From Candidatus Rifleibacteriota bacterium (lineage in GTDB: Bacteria > Riflebacteria > Ozemobacteria > Ozemobacterales > Ozemobacteraceae): 20,397 nt of DNA. The DNA lies in assembly GCA_029565415.1 (NCBI GenBank), contig JAKQOH010000138.1, positions 1-20,397 of the forward strand, written 5' to 3'. Shown here piece by piece: positions 7,553 through 15,499 of the stretch. The notes under the pieces are model-generated. The model was given only the letters and a program-made list of their open reading frames with translations, was not told where the DNA came from and did not search any database. Numbering within the stretch: the stretch's first letter is position 1; each line of letters begins with the position of its first letter. Both the position numbers and the translations under genes were made by a program.

Positions 7553-10113
7553 GATGCCGTGCGGAGCCGGCCCGAGTGGAAAAACAGCTTGATCAGCTCG
7601 CTGAGAGCGATGGCAAGCCCGCCTGCGCCGAATGCGACGATCAGATCCTGGCCGTGGAGAGAGCCGAATTTGAACAGGCTTGCGAGGACGGGGACGGTGA
7701 GACACAGGACCAGGGCGAGACCGGTGCCGCCGATCACCCACCACAGGGCCGCGTTGGGGGTGCGCAGGGCGGAGATGAAGTTCTTCTTCATGCTGCGGTT
7801 GCTCAGGATCAGGCCGAAATTCCCGATGACGAGGGTGATGAAACAGGCCGTGCGCGCCTCCTCGGCGGACCGGCTCACCCCGGTGACCGCGATGTAGGCA
7901 ACGAGGGACAGAATCAGGATACAGGCGCCCTGGAGAATGCTGTGGATCACGGTGTTGCGGTCGAACAGGGGTTCGTTCTCGGTGCGCGGCGGCCGGCTCA
8001 TGATGTCCGGCTCCTCGGCTTCGGCTTCGAACACGACCGAGCAGGCCGGGTCGATGAACAGTTCCAGGAAGACGACGTGCACGGGAAGCAGCAGCAGCGG
8101 CCAGCGCAGCAGCACGGGCAGCAGGGAAAGGCCGGCGATCGGGATGTGGACCGCAACGATGAACGACATCGCCTTGCGCAGGTTGTCGAAGATGCGGCGG
8201 CCGAGTCGGACGGCCTGGACAATCGAGGTGAAGTTGTCGTCGAGAAGCACCAGGGAAGCGGCTTCGCGGGCGACATCCGTGCCGCGGCCGCCCATAGCTA
8301 CGCCTATATTTGCTGCCTTCAGGGCCGGGGCGTCGTTGACCCCGTCTCCCGTCATTGCGACGACTTCCCCGTTGGCTTTCAGCGCCTGGACGAGCCGCAG
8401 CTTCTGCTCGGGAACGGCCCGGGCGAAGATCGAGACTGTCCGGATCCGTTTCCGCAGCGTCTCGTCATCCATCGCATCCAGCTCGGGGCCCGAGATCACT
8501 TCCTCGGCGTTGGGTAGTCCGATCTGGCGGGCGATGCTGCGGGCCGTGCCGGGGTAGTCGCCCGTGATCATGATGACGCGCACGCCGGCGGTGAGACACT
8601 CGGCGACGGCCGCCGGCACCTCGGGACGAACCGGGTCGGCGAGGCCGAGCAGGCCGAGGAACTCGAATGTCAGGTCGTGCTGGCCGTCCGGCAGTTCCTG
8701 CTCGGCGAACGTGCCGTGCGCAACGCCGATGACCCGCAGCCCCTGGTCGGCCAGCGTGTTGATCTGCTTCCGAAGCGCGACGAGGTCGGAATCCGGCAGA
8801 TGGCAGAGGTCTGCAATCGCTTCGGGAGCGCCTTTTGCGGCCAGCGTCAGGGAGTCTCCCGTGGGGGAACGCCAGACCCGCGACATCGCGAGCAGCTCCT
8901 CGGACAGGGGATACTCGCGGACGAGCGTCCAGTCGCGGTGCAGGTGTTCCGTCCGGTCGAGGGTGACCTTGCCGAGGTCACACATCGCTTTTTCCATCGG
9001 GTCGAACGGATCGACGGGGCTGGCCAGGATGGCGAACTCGACGAGCTCGTGGACCTCCTCGGGAAGCGAGGCGGCGCCCTGTTCGACGACATGCACGAGG
9101 CTGTCGGTCGAAAGATGGGTGACCGTCATCCGGTTCTGGGTCAGCGTGCCGGTCTTGTCGGTGCAGAGCACCGTCGCCGACCCCAGGATCTCGACGGCGG
9201 GGACGCGCCGCGTCAGCACGTTGCGATGCGACATGCGCCAGGCGCCGAGGGCGAGGAAGATCGTGAGGACCACGGGAAACTCTTCGGGCAGGGTCGCCAT
9301 CGCCAGGGTGAGGCCGGCCAGAAAGCCCTGGATCCAGTCGTGCCGGGTCAGGCCGTAGACGACGACCACGATGAGGCAGGAGACTGCCCCGACGATGCCG
9401 AAGTTCCGGACGATGCGGCCCGTTTCCCGCTGAAGCCGCGTCTGCTCCGGGGCGAGACTTTCCAGGGCCTTGCCGATCTTGCCCATCGAGGTGCGGATGC
9501 CGGTGTGGATCATGCGCACGATGCCCTGCCCCTTGACGACCATCGAGCCGGAAAAGACGAACGGGGTTCCATCGCCGCCCGGCTGGCCCATTTCCGTGAT
9601 GGCCGGGTCGGCTTTTTTCCGGACGGGAACGGATTCGCCCGTCAGCAGGGATTCATCCGTCGTGAGACTCACGGCGTGCAGCACGATGCCGTCGGCGGGA
9701 ACGCGGTCGCCCTCGACCAGCAGCACGATGTCGCCGGGAACGACATCCCGCCCCGCGATGCGCTGCTGGACGCAGTCGCGGATCACGAGGGCGCGCGGGC
9801 TGGAGAGGTTGCGCAGGGCTTCGAGAGCGTTCTCGGTGCGTTGCTCCTGGTAGAACGTGATGCCCATGATGACGAAGACGAAGCCGAGCAGCATCAGGGC
9901 TTCCTCGTGGTCTCCGAGCAGGAGATACAGGAGGCCGCAGAAGATCAGCAGCAGGAACATCGGCTCACGGACCACTTCCGCCGCGATATCGAGGATGCCG
10001 CGCTTCTTGCCGGTGGGAAGCTCGTTCAGGCCCCAGGTGGCGCGGGCTTCGAGGACTTGCGGGGAGGAAAGCCCCTGGATGTTCGAGGGGTCGAAGGGGG
10101 TGGGCGGATTCAT
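7549..10113 (-). CDS. Cation-translocating P-type ATPase (intact)
   Basis: An inner-membrane ion pump driven by ATP through an aspartyl-phosphate intermediate. All catalytic motifs are present in its 854 residues: LTGES at 157-161 in the actuator domain, CTDKTGT with the phosphorylated Asp319, KGAPE at 427-431 for nucleotide binding, DPVRPE at 493-498, TGD at 517-519 and TGDGVNDAP at 588-596. The N-terminal cation-ATPase domain (about 10-60) and six C-terminal helices are also there. The M4 ion-site motif is PEEFP (276-280) instead of the PEGLP of Ca2+ pumps, and M6 has ELFIDP. That marks a distinct subgroup of P2-like pumps whose ion I cannot state. AGGAG lies eight bases before the ATG. The gene is coupled to the TauE exporter downstream. 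It is the functional counterpart of the degenerate ATPase at 3569-6595 but not a close copy. Confidence 0.95.
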   Translation of the reverse strand: MNPPTPFDPSNIQGLSSPQVLEARATWGLNELPTGKKRGILDIAAEVVREPMFLLLIFCGLLYLLLGDHEEALMLLGFVFVIMGITFYQEQRTENALEALRNLSSPRALVIRDCVQQRIAGRDVVPGDIVLLVEGDRVPADGIVLHAVSLTTDESLLTGESVPVRKKADPAITEMGQPGGDGTPFVFSGSMVVKGQGIVRMIHTGIRTSMGKIGKALESLAPEQTRLQRETGRIVRNFGIVGAVSCLIVVVVYGLTRHDWIQGFLAGLTLAMATLPEEFPVVLTIFLALGAWRMSHRNVLTRRVPAVEILGSATVLCTDKTGTLTQNRMTVTHLSTDSLVHVVEQGAASLPEEVHELVEFAILASPVDPFDPMEKAMCDLGKVTLDRTEHLHRDWTLVREYPLSEELLAMSRVWRSPTGDSLTLAAKGAPEAIADLCHLPDSDLVALRKQINTLADQGLRVIGVAHGTFAEQELPDGQHDLTFEFLGLLGLADPVRPEVPAAVAECLTAGVRVIMITGDYPGTARSIARQIGLPNAEEVISGPELDAMDDETLRKRIRTVSIFARAVPEQKLRLVQALKANGEVVAMTGDGVNDAPALKAANIGVAMGGRGTDVAREAASLVLLDDNFTSIVQAVRLGRRIFDNLRKAMSFIVAVHIPIAGLSLLPVLLRWPLLLLPVHVVFLELFIDPACSVVFEAEAEEPDIMSRPPRTENEPLFDRNTVIHSILQGACILILSLVAYIAVTGVSRSAEEARTACFITLVIGNFGLILSNRSMKKNFISALRTPNAALWWVIGGTGLALVLCLTVPVLASLFKFGSLHGQDLIVAFGAGGLAIALSELIKLFFHSGRLRTAS

Positions 10114-10231
10114 GGGTGTCTCTCCTGAGGTGGTTCATCCCGCTGGGGCCTCTCGAGGCATCCTGTGGCCGGGCCACGGGCCATTCTCACCCATCCGGCA
10201 CGAAGAGTCAACCGCACGGGAGAGGACGATC

Positions 10232-10256
10232 CGCAGATGTCGCAGATGACACAGAT
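10232..10256. repeat. Three short CRCAGAT repeat units
   Basis: CGCAGATGT, CGCAGATGA and CACAGAT follow one another with a nine-base period. This is a small tandem repeat directly before the AT-rich tract. Similar short cgcagat-type units occur between genes in several unrelated bacteria from memory, but I cannot verify that here. Confidence 0.5.
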
Positions 10257-10386
10257 AAAAATATATATAAATACATATTCTAAATGACCATAGACGAGCG
10301 CCTGGAATGGCAGGATGAACGGGGCGTGACGGAATGCACGAGAATAGGCCGGGGAAATGCGTGATACTGCCCGGAGTCTGGATGCG

Positions 10387-10415
10387 TTGCCGTTGTCGGG
10401 GCGGCAGTCTATAAT
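10387..10415 (+). promoter_or_regulatory. Sigma70-type promoter for the TPR protein gene
   Basis: TTGCCG (10387-10392) and TATAAT (10410-10415, perfect consensus) are separated by 17 bases. The -10 box lies 26 bases before the first possible ATG of the TPR gene, leaving a short leader with GAGG at 10438-10441. Confidence 0.7.
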
Positions 10416-10441
10416 GAGAAAACCCTGTCGCCGATGCGAGG

Positions 10442-12952
10442 ATGATCGATATGAATGAAATGCGAGAAGGGAAGGCTTTTCTGCGGGTTCTGGCCGTGAT
10501 TGCGGTGATGGCCGGCGTGCCCTGCGCCGTACCGCTTCGTGCGGCTGCCGGACCCGTCGAGTTGACGGATATCGAAGGCGCCCGCGGCGTCTTCCTGAAA
10601 AAGCAGGTGATGGTGCCGCGCGACCTGTACAAGCTCGCGCACGAGGCGTTCACGGCGAACCGCCTCGACGAGGCGCGGCTGTATGCGCTTCGCATCTACT
10701 TCGACGGGTTCCGCAGCACCAACCTTCTGGACCTGCTGGGCGGCATCGAGATCAAGGCCGGTCAACCCCTGCTCGCCGGGGAATGGCTGCGCAAGGCCCT
10801 TTGCCTCAACCAGGACGACCCGACGGCCCGGAAGCTGCTCGCGCGGCTTCCCCCGCCTCCGAGGCCGATTCCCGTCGATCCGTCGGCGCTCCAGGACCAT
10901 TTCGGGCAGATCACGAGCCGCCTGCCGCAGCTCCTGAACCGGCTCAAGACGTCGAAGCTGCACTACGACAGTGTTCTCGACGAGATCGCGCGCGGCCAGT
11001 TCTACAAGGCCCTCGCGCTTGCCGAGGAGTATGAGAAGCGGTATCCGGGAGTCGACGGGGGCGCCCTGACCGCTCTCTGCGCCCTGTATCTGGGCCGCAT
11101 CAAGGATGCGACGCTCCTGTGCGATCAGGGGCTTGCGAAAGAGCCCTGCCACGCCCTGCTGCTGTTCATCCGGGCGATGATCGTCGATGTCCACCCCGAG
11201 ACCTCGGCGACCTCGCGGGCGCGGGCCCTGTATGACCTCGACCGCTGGAAGGAAGCGGAAGAGTCCGCGGATCAACTGACGCAGACGTTTTCCAGAAGCG
11301 CCGAAGGACTGCTGGTGCGGGCCCGGATTGCCCTCGACCGCATGCAGCCCCGGAATGCCCAGGTGTTTCTCGACCAGGTCGCCCAGCGCGACCCGGACCA
11401 CCCGATGCTCGACCTGCTTCGGCTCGATCTCGCGCTCATGACGGGCGAGCCCGAAAAGGGAAGCGAGATCCTGCGGCGCGCGTTCCGGCGGGGCTACAAC
11501 CTGCCGTCGGTGAACCTGAAAGCCGGCCTGCTCGCCGCGGCGAATGCCCGTCCCGACGAGGCGAAGACGATTCTCGACGATGCCGGAAACGGCCTGCCGT
11601 TCCTCGATCGCGACGCCTGGCCCCTGTATGTCCAGCTTGCCATCATCGGCAACCGGGCGAAGGATGCCCGGCGCGCGCTCGATCTGTGGGCCGCCCGGCT
11701 GCCCCGGCGCAGCCTCGCCTGCTACATGGAGGCGCTGTACTGGTTCAAGGTCGGGGAGCTCGACAAGGGGCTGGACTGGCTGAGAAAGGGCTTCGCCATG
11801 AACGGCGATCATGTGACCGTCCTCAACGCTCTCACCGCGGTGCCGGCCCTCAGCCGCGACCCCGCGCTCGCCCAGCAGATCATGACCCGGCTCTCGAACG
11901 CCGAACAGGCGGCGCAACAGAACCCCGCATTGCCGCAGAAGATCGCCCCCGAACAGGATGAAAGCCGCCCCACGCCCCTGCCGCCGGACCCCACCAGATC
12001 CGCCGAGCCCGGGCAGGAGGTTCCGTCGGCAGAGCCGGGAACGCCGCCGCCGGCTTCCGCGGAACCGGCCCCTGCCGCGGCTGCGCCTGCTCCGAAGCCC
12101 GTAATCCCGGCCGGTGCCGCGGGTTTCGTGCCGCCCTCGTTCCCGATGAACGGTCCGGCCGCCTCCTCCGCCCGGTTTGCCCTGAAATCGGCAGACGGAA
12201 CCGCCCCCACCCTGCCGGGCGTGATCATGCAGAGCCTCGAAACGACGATGAACCGCCTCGAGCCGCGCCTGGGAAATCCGAAGGAGCCGGTCACCGTCCA
12301 TCTCGTGCCGGTTTCCGCCATGGGATCGGCGGTGGCCCGATACTATCCCGACCAGGATATATTGGCGGTTTCCGCCCTGTACGCCGATATCGGCGCCGTG
12401 CGCAGCTGGATCGCGACGGAGTATCCCGACGCGGGCGAGGAGACCTCGGTCCTGCTTTCCCAGGCCCTGCCCGGCCACGAGCTCGCCCGGGAGCTGACGC
12501 GGGCCCTGCTGCATCGCCGTGCCCCGAAGGCGTTCGAGCCGGAAAACCAGGGATTGTGGCTCCAGGCCGGTGTGGCCGAGATTCTCGGCGGCAGCGATGA
12601 CGTCGTGAAGCACTTGCTCCAATCGGTTCAGGCGCGCATCGCAAGCGATGAAGCGCAGCTCGTCACGCTCGAAAAGGTCGACGGCATCCTCGCCGATCCG
12701 GCTGCGACCATTGCCGCCCGCGACACGGCGCGGGCGCAGGCCTATCTGATGGCCGCCTTCCTCGTCAAGAAGAAGGCCGATTTCCCCTCTGGGATAGCAT
12801 CGGCTATTCAATTATTCGAGCGGCTCGGGGCGGGGAAAAAACTCGACGCGGCCATTCCCGACGTGTTTCAGATGCAGCGAGCCCAGTTCGACTCTGGCTG
12901 GAAGGAGTCGGCGTTCTGGAGCCTGAGACAGGGCGTTCCCTACGAGTGGTAG
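10442..12952 (+). CDS. Exported TPR protein with degenerate gluzincin-like (peptidase MA-type) domain
   Basis: The protein is up to 836 residues long. A signal peptide (basic start, hydrophobic core about 13-28, AAAG region near 35) predicts export. Helical repeats of TPR type fill about 61-490. A proline/alanine-rich linker covers about 505-560. The C-terminal domain (about 590-836) matches the layout of the peptidase MA-like family: a strand region, helix ARELTRALLHR (682-692), LWLQAGVAE (705-713), then AQAYLMAAFLV and a final F-x(3)-W (816-820). In active members the helix reads HExxH and the next motif WLxEGxAE. Here both His are Arg (683, 687) and the Glu ligand is Ala (709), so zinc binding and proteolysis should be lost. 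The first ATG (10442) abuts GAGG; the ATG at 10451 sits nine bases from it and may be the true start. The gene is convergent with the next. Confidence 0.82.
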   Translation: MIDMNEMREGKAFLRVLAVIAVMAGVPCAVPLRAAAGPVELTDIEGARGVFLKKQVMVPRDLYKLAHEAFTANRLDEARLYALRIYFDGFRSTNLLDLLGGIEIKAGQPLLAGEWLRKALCLNQDDPTARKLLARLPPPPRPIPVDPSALQDHFGQITSRLPQLLNRLKTSKLHYDSVLDEIARGQFYKALALAEEYEKRYPGVDGGALTALCALYLGRIKDATLLCDQGLAKEPCHALLLFIRAMIVDVHPETSATSRARALYDLDRWKEAEESADQLTQTFSRSAEGLLVRARIALDRMQPRNAQVFLDQVAQRDPDHPMLDLLRLDLALMTGEPEKGSEILRRAFRRGYNLPSVNLKAGLLAAANARPDEAKTILDDAGNGLPFLDRDAWPLYVQLAIIGNRAKDARRALDLWAARLPRRSLACYMEALYWFKVGELDKGLDWLRKGFAMNGDHVTVLNALTAVPALSRDPALAQQIMTRLSNAEQAAQQNPALPQKIAPEQDESRPTPLPPDPTRSAEPGQEVPSAEPGTPPPASAEPAPAAAAPAPKPVIPAGAAGFVPPSFPMNGPAASSARFALKSADGTAPTLPGVIMQSLETTMNRLEPRLGNPKEPVTVHLVPVSAMGSAVARYYPDQDILAVSALYADIGAVRSWIATEYPDAGEETSVLLSQALPGHELARELTRALLHRRAPKAFEPENQGLWLQAGVAEILGGSDDVVKHLLQSVQARIASDEAQLVTLEKVDGILADPAATIAARDTARAQAYLMAAFLVKKKADFPSGIASAIQLFERLGAGKKLDAAIPDVFQMQRAQFDSGWKESAFWSLRQGVPYEW

Positions 12953-12961
12953 CGTCGCGTC

Positions 12962-13588
12962 TCAGGGAACGGCCTGAAACTCCTCGAAGGTGGCGGCCGC
13001 AAGAGCCGGGTTGAGCCGCTTTTCCTCGCCGAGGGTTCGGGAGGGGACCGGGCCGTAATCGTGGCCGGGGCAGACGATCAACCCGTCGGGAAGCCGCTTC
13101 AGTCGAGCCAGGCTCTGATAGAGCGCCTGCGCATCGCCGCCCTCGAGATCGGTCCGGCCGCAGTTGCCGATGAACAGCGTGTCGCCGGTGATCAGCCACC
13201 GGCCGTCGGCGATCAGGCAGATTCCTCCGGGGGAGTGGCCGGGCGTGTGGAGGATCTCGATCCGGCCGTTGCCTTTCCAGTCCAGCTCGGCGCCGTCGGA
13301 TAAATATGAGTCGATATGCACATTGCCGCGGACCAGCGGCTCGCAGGCCCGGTGCGCCGTGATTGCCGCCCCCGTGCGGGCTTTCAGCGCCGTCGCGGCG
13401 TTGATGTGGTCGAAATGGTGATGGGTGAGGACGATCCTCGTCACGTCGAGGCGGTGCTTCCTGATGGCGGCGAGGATCAGATCCGGATCGAAAGCCGGAT
13501 CGACGATGAGCCCCGTTCCCCCTTCGGCATCGCCGAGGAGATAGCAGAAATTCCCGATCGAGCCGACCCGCAGCGGTTCGAGAAACAT
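12962..13588 (-). CDS. Metallo-beta-lactamase-fold hydrolase, glyoxalase II-like
   Basis: A compact 208-residue cytoplasmic enzyme of the hydroxyacylglutathione hydrolase-like group. The metal ligands are all visible: THHHFDH at 55-61 (H56, H58, D60, H61), TPGHS with H118, GDTLF with D136, and CPGHDYG with H176. GRTDLEGGD followed by L-x-x-LPDG is the typical C-terminal segment of the short bacterial members. Substrates in this family include thioesters such as lactoylglutathione or persulfides, and the sequence does not decide. It lacks the extra C-terminal domain of classical GloB and any rhodanese fusion. GGAGGG lies about nine bases before the ATG. The gene is transcribed away from the ankyrin gene, and the two share a 150-base divergent control region. 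It converges on the TPR gene with nine bases between stop codons. Confidence 0.92.
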   Translation of the reverse strand: MFLEPLRVGSIGNFCYLLGDAEGGTGLIVDPAFDPDLILAAIRKHRLDVTRIVLTHHHFDHINAATALKARTGAAITAHRACEPLVRGNVHIDSYLSDGAELDWKGNGRIEILHTPGHSPGGICLIADGRWLITGDTLFIGNCGRTDLEGGDAQALYQSLARLKRLPDGLIVCPGHDYGPVPSRTLGEEKRLNPALAAATFEEFQAVP

Positions 13589-13629
13589 CTTCGCACCCTC
13601 CGTTCCCGGTGAACTTCAGAACCCTCCCC

Positions 13630-13638
13630 ACGATAGCA
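13630..13638 (-). promoter_or_regulatory. Possible extended -10 promoter for the hydrolase gene
   Basis: The minus strand reads TGCTATCGT, a TGn extended -10 with a 4/6 -10 hexamer, about 40 bases before the hydrolase ATG. No -35 match is seen, which is acceptable for extended -10 promoters. The -35 position falls on the CCCCGGGG core at 13651-13658. Confidence 0.35.
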
Positions 13639-13645
13639 CGAAACA

Positions 13646-13676
13646 CCCTGCCCCGGGGATTTGCCCTGCCCCGGGG
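13646..13676. repeat. Tandem 13-bp direct repeat, candidate operator
   Basis: CCCTGCCCCGGGG occurs at 13646-13658 and again at 13664-13676, 18 bases apart. Each copy contains the 8-bp palindrome CCCCGGGG. The second copy overlaps the -35 box and spacer of the ankyrin-gene promoter; the first covers the -35 position of the divergent hydrolase promoter. A protein bound here could control both genes. That role is inference. Confidence 0.55.
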
Positions 13677-13689
13677 TTGCGCATACAAT
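13661..13689 (+). promoter_or_regulatory. Sigma70-type promoter for the ankyrin/YdjM/HemW operon
   Basis: TTGCCC (13661-13666) and TACAAT (13684-13689) are separated by 17 bases. The -35 begins with the same TTGCC as the TPR-gene promoter at 10387. The promoter lies 49 bases before the GTG start at 13739, which argues against the in-frame TTG at 13661 being the translation start. Confidence 0.6.
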
Positions 13690-13738
13690 GGGACCGGTCG
13701 CAGGTCATGATCGATTCCGGGGACAGGGGGCGGTGCGC

Positions 13739-15499
13739 GTGAAATTCTACGGGAGAACGTGGGCGGTCGTCGGCCGCGGCGCGGTTATCGCCGGGCTGCT
13801 GGTGCTCGGCGCCCAGGGGGTGTGGGCGGGGGATATTCATGAGGCCGTGCGGCGTGGCGATCTGGACCGGCTGCGCGAGATCATCCGGCTGCGGCCCCGG
13901 ACGATCGAGGAGCGGGACACGATGCGGCCGGTTTCCGAAGCCCTGCCGATGCTCCAGCAGGCAACACCGCTGCATTTCGCCGCCCAGTCCGGGCGGGCCG
14001 ACATCGTCCGGGCACTGCTCGATGCCGGCGCCGACGTGAATGCGAAGAATCCCCAGGACATCACCCCGCTGCATCTCGCGGCCTGGGCCGGAAACCAGGA
14101 GATCGTCGAGCTTCTCGTCTCGCGCGGGGCAGATATCCGGCTCCGCAACCATCGGGGTCAGGGAATGTCGGCCCTGGATATCGCTGCCATGACGGGCTCC
14201 GCCGAAGTGGTCCGGTTCCTTCTCGGCCATGGCGCCGATGCCCGGGGTGTCGATCCCGTGAAACGGGCCACCCCTCTCCACCTCGCGGCTGCCTGGGACC
14301 AGACGGCCGCGGCAGAAGAGTTGTGGCGCGCGGGTGCCGATCTCAACGCCCGGGATGTGCACGGCCGAACCCCGCTCCACTGGACGATTCCCGCGCCTTC
14401 CGGAGCGAAGCCGCCCTCCAAGGCTCCGGGGGCTCTTGCCATGGCGCGCTGGCTGACCTCCCACGGCGCTGTGGTCAATCCCGGAGATGCGGCAGGGAAG
14501 ACGCCGCTGGCGCTTGCCGATGCCGCCGGCTGTCGGGAGCTGGCAACGGTTCTTCGCCAGGCCGGCGGCCTCGATACCCCCGTGGATCTCGAGTCGCTTC
14601 TGAGCGCCACCGGCACTGCCGCTCTCGGAGCTGTTCTCACAAAAGCCCCGCTCCTGGCCAATGCCCCCGTTCGCGACGGCCTGCCTCCGCTCCATGTTGC
14701 GGTTCTGCTCGGCAACGAGGCGGCCTGCCGCCTGCTTCTCGATGCCGGCGCCGATCCTGCACGGATGACGGCCAATGGCGACAATGCCCTGCACCTGTGC
14801 GCCGCCGCGGGACTCGTGCGAACAGCCGACCGGCTTGCCTCGGATTCAAAAATAGTGAATGCAATAAATGAATTCGAGCAGACCCCCCTCGATGTCGCCG
14901 AAGCATACGGCCAGGCGTCGGCGGCCGCCGTGATCCGGCGCCATGGAGGTCGGCGCGCCGTCCCGACAGGGCGCGTGCTCATCCTGCGGGCCGGTGACGA
15001 GGTGCAGATCCGGCACCCGAAGACGAAACAGCGTGTCACGCTGCGCGTGAGCGACAACGTTTCGCGCATCACCCTTTCCGATGCGACCCTGAACAAGTCG
15101 CGGCGCCTGTTCGAAGCTCTGCGCGTGCACGATCTGACGGCCCTGCGCCAGACCCTCGATGACGAGCCCCTCGTTGCGAACGTGCCGCAGATCGGCGGCA
15201 GCTCGACGAACGGCCTCTCGCCGCTGCATGTGGCCGTCGAACGGAACAACGCGACGGCGGCGGCTCTCCTGCTCCAGTTCGGTGCCCGCATCGACGCCCC
15301 GGACCTGCAGGGCCGGACCCCGCTGCATCTTGCCGCCGAGAAGGGGCGGAACGCCGTGGCCCGCCTGCTGGCCGTGAACGGGGCCGACCCGCGCCGGCCC
15401 GACGCCACCGGCTGCACCCCCATCGAACTGGCGATCGATCCGGATCTGACCGTCTTTCTCGAGCGGCTGTCCCGGCCGGGGCGGAAGGAGCCGGAATGA
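13739..15499 (+). CDS. Exported ankyrin-repeat protein
   Basis: The 586-residue protein begins with a signal peptide (MKFYGRTW, hydrophobic core about 14-27, likely cleavage after VWA at 30). It then consists largely of ankyrin repeats, which are helix-turn-helix units that bind proteins. Clear TPLHxAA-type repeats start near residues 74, 107, 177, 209, 315, 492 and 525, with degenerate copies between. A non-ankyrin stretch of about 50 residues (406-455), rich in beta-type sequence (RVLILRAGDEVQI, RVTLRVSDNVSRITL), interrupts the array. The GTG start was chosen because AGGGGG lies eight bases upstream, the signal peptide begins there, and the promoter covers the earlier in-frame TTG; GTG at 13733 is an alternative. 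The stop overlaps the next ATG (ATGA). Binding partners are unknown. Codons 369-380 form an AT-rich patch with two ATA codons. Confidence 0.88.
   Translation: MKFYGRTWAVVGRGAVIAGLLVLGAQGVWAGDIHEAVRRGDLDRLREIIRLRPRTIEERDTMRPVSEALPMLQQATPLHFAAQSGRADIVRALLDAGADVNAKNPQDITPLHLAAWAGNQEIVELLVSRGADIRLRNHRGQGMSALDIAAMTGSAEVVRFLLGHGADARGVDPVKRATPLHLAAAWDQTAAAEELWRAGADLNARDVHGRTPLHWTIPAPSGAKPPSKAPGALAMARWLTSHGAVVNPGDAAGKTPLALADAAGCRELATVLRQAGGLDTPVDLESLLSATGTAALGAVLTKAPLLANAPVRDGLPPLHVAVLLGNEAACRLLLDAGADPARMTANGDNALHLCAAAGLVRTADRLASDSKIVNAINEFEQTPLDVAEAYGQASAAAVIRRHGGRRAVPTGRVLILRAGDEVQIRHPKTKQRVTLRVSDNVSRITLSDATLNKSRRLFEALRVHDLTALRQTLDDEPLVANVPQIGGSSTNGLSPLHVAVERNNATAAALLLQFGARIDAPDLQGRTPLHLAAEKGRNAVARLLAVNGADPRRPDATGCTPIELAIDPDLTVFLERLSRPGRKEPE

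Larger units (their letters stand above)
10114..10441. other. Intergenic region between divergent genes
   Basis: This 328-base stretch holds no gene I can support. Near the ATPase it carries only that gene's AGGAG (10122-10126, minus strand). At 10232-10256 there are three consecutive short units of the form CRCAGATRN (CGCAGATGT, CGCAGATGA, CACAGAT). An AT-rich tract follows at 10257-10285 in otherwise GC-rich DNA. At the right end is a good plus-strand promoter. I could not identify a convincing minus-strand promoter for the ATPase, although TAGAAT occurs on that strand in the AT-rich tract. Confidence 0.6.

Noticed and set aside
7553..7744. N-terminal extension of the TauE frame
   Set aside because: It overlaps the conserved C-terminus of the ATPase on the same strand and is Arg/Pro-rich; the ATG at 7552 gives a typical TauE length.
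10409..12811. An 800-codon minus-strand open frame opposite the TPR gene
   Set aside because: Low-complexity Arg/Gly-rich translation without motifs; the plus-strand gene has a promoter, signal peptide and recognisable repeats.
13661..13738. Upstream TTG start for the ankyrin protein
   Set aside because: It would add 26 residues before the signal peptide and falls on the -35 box; the GTG at 13739 has a well-spaced AGGGGG.
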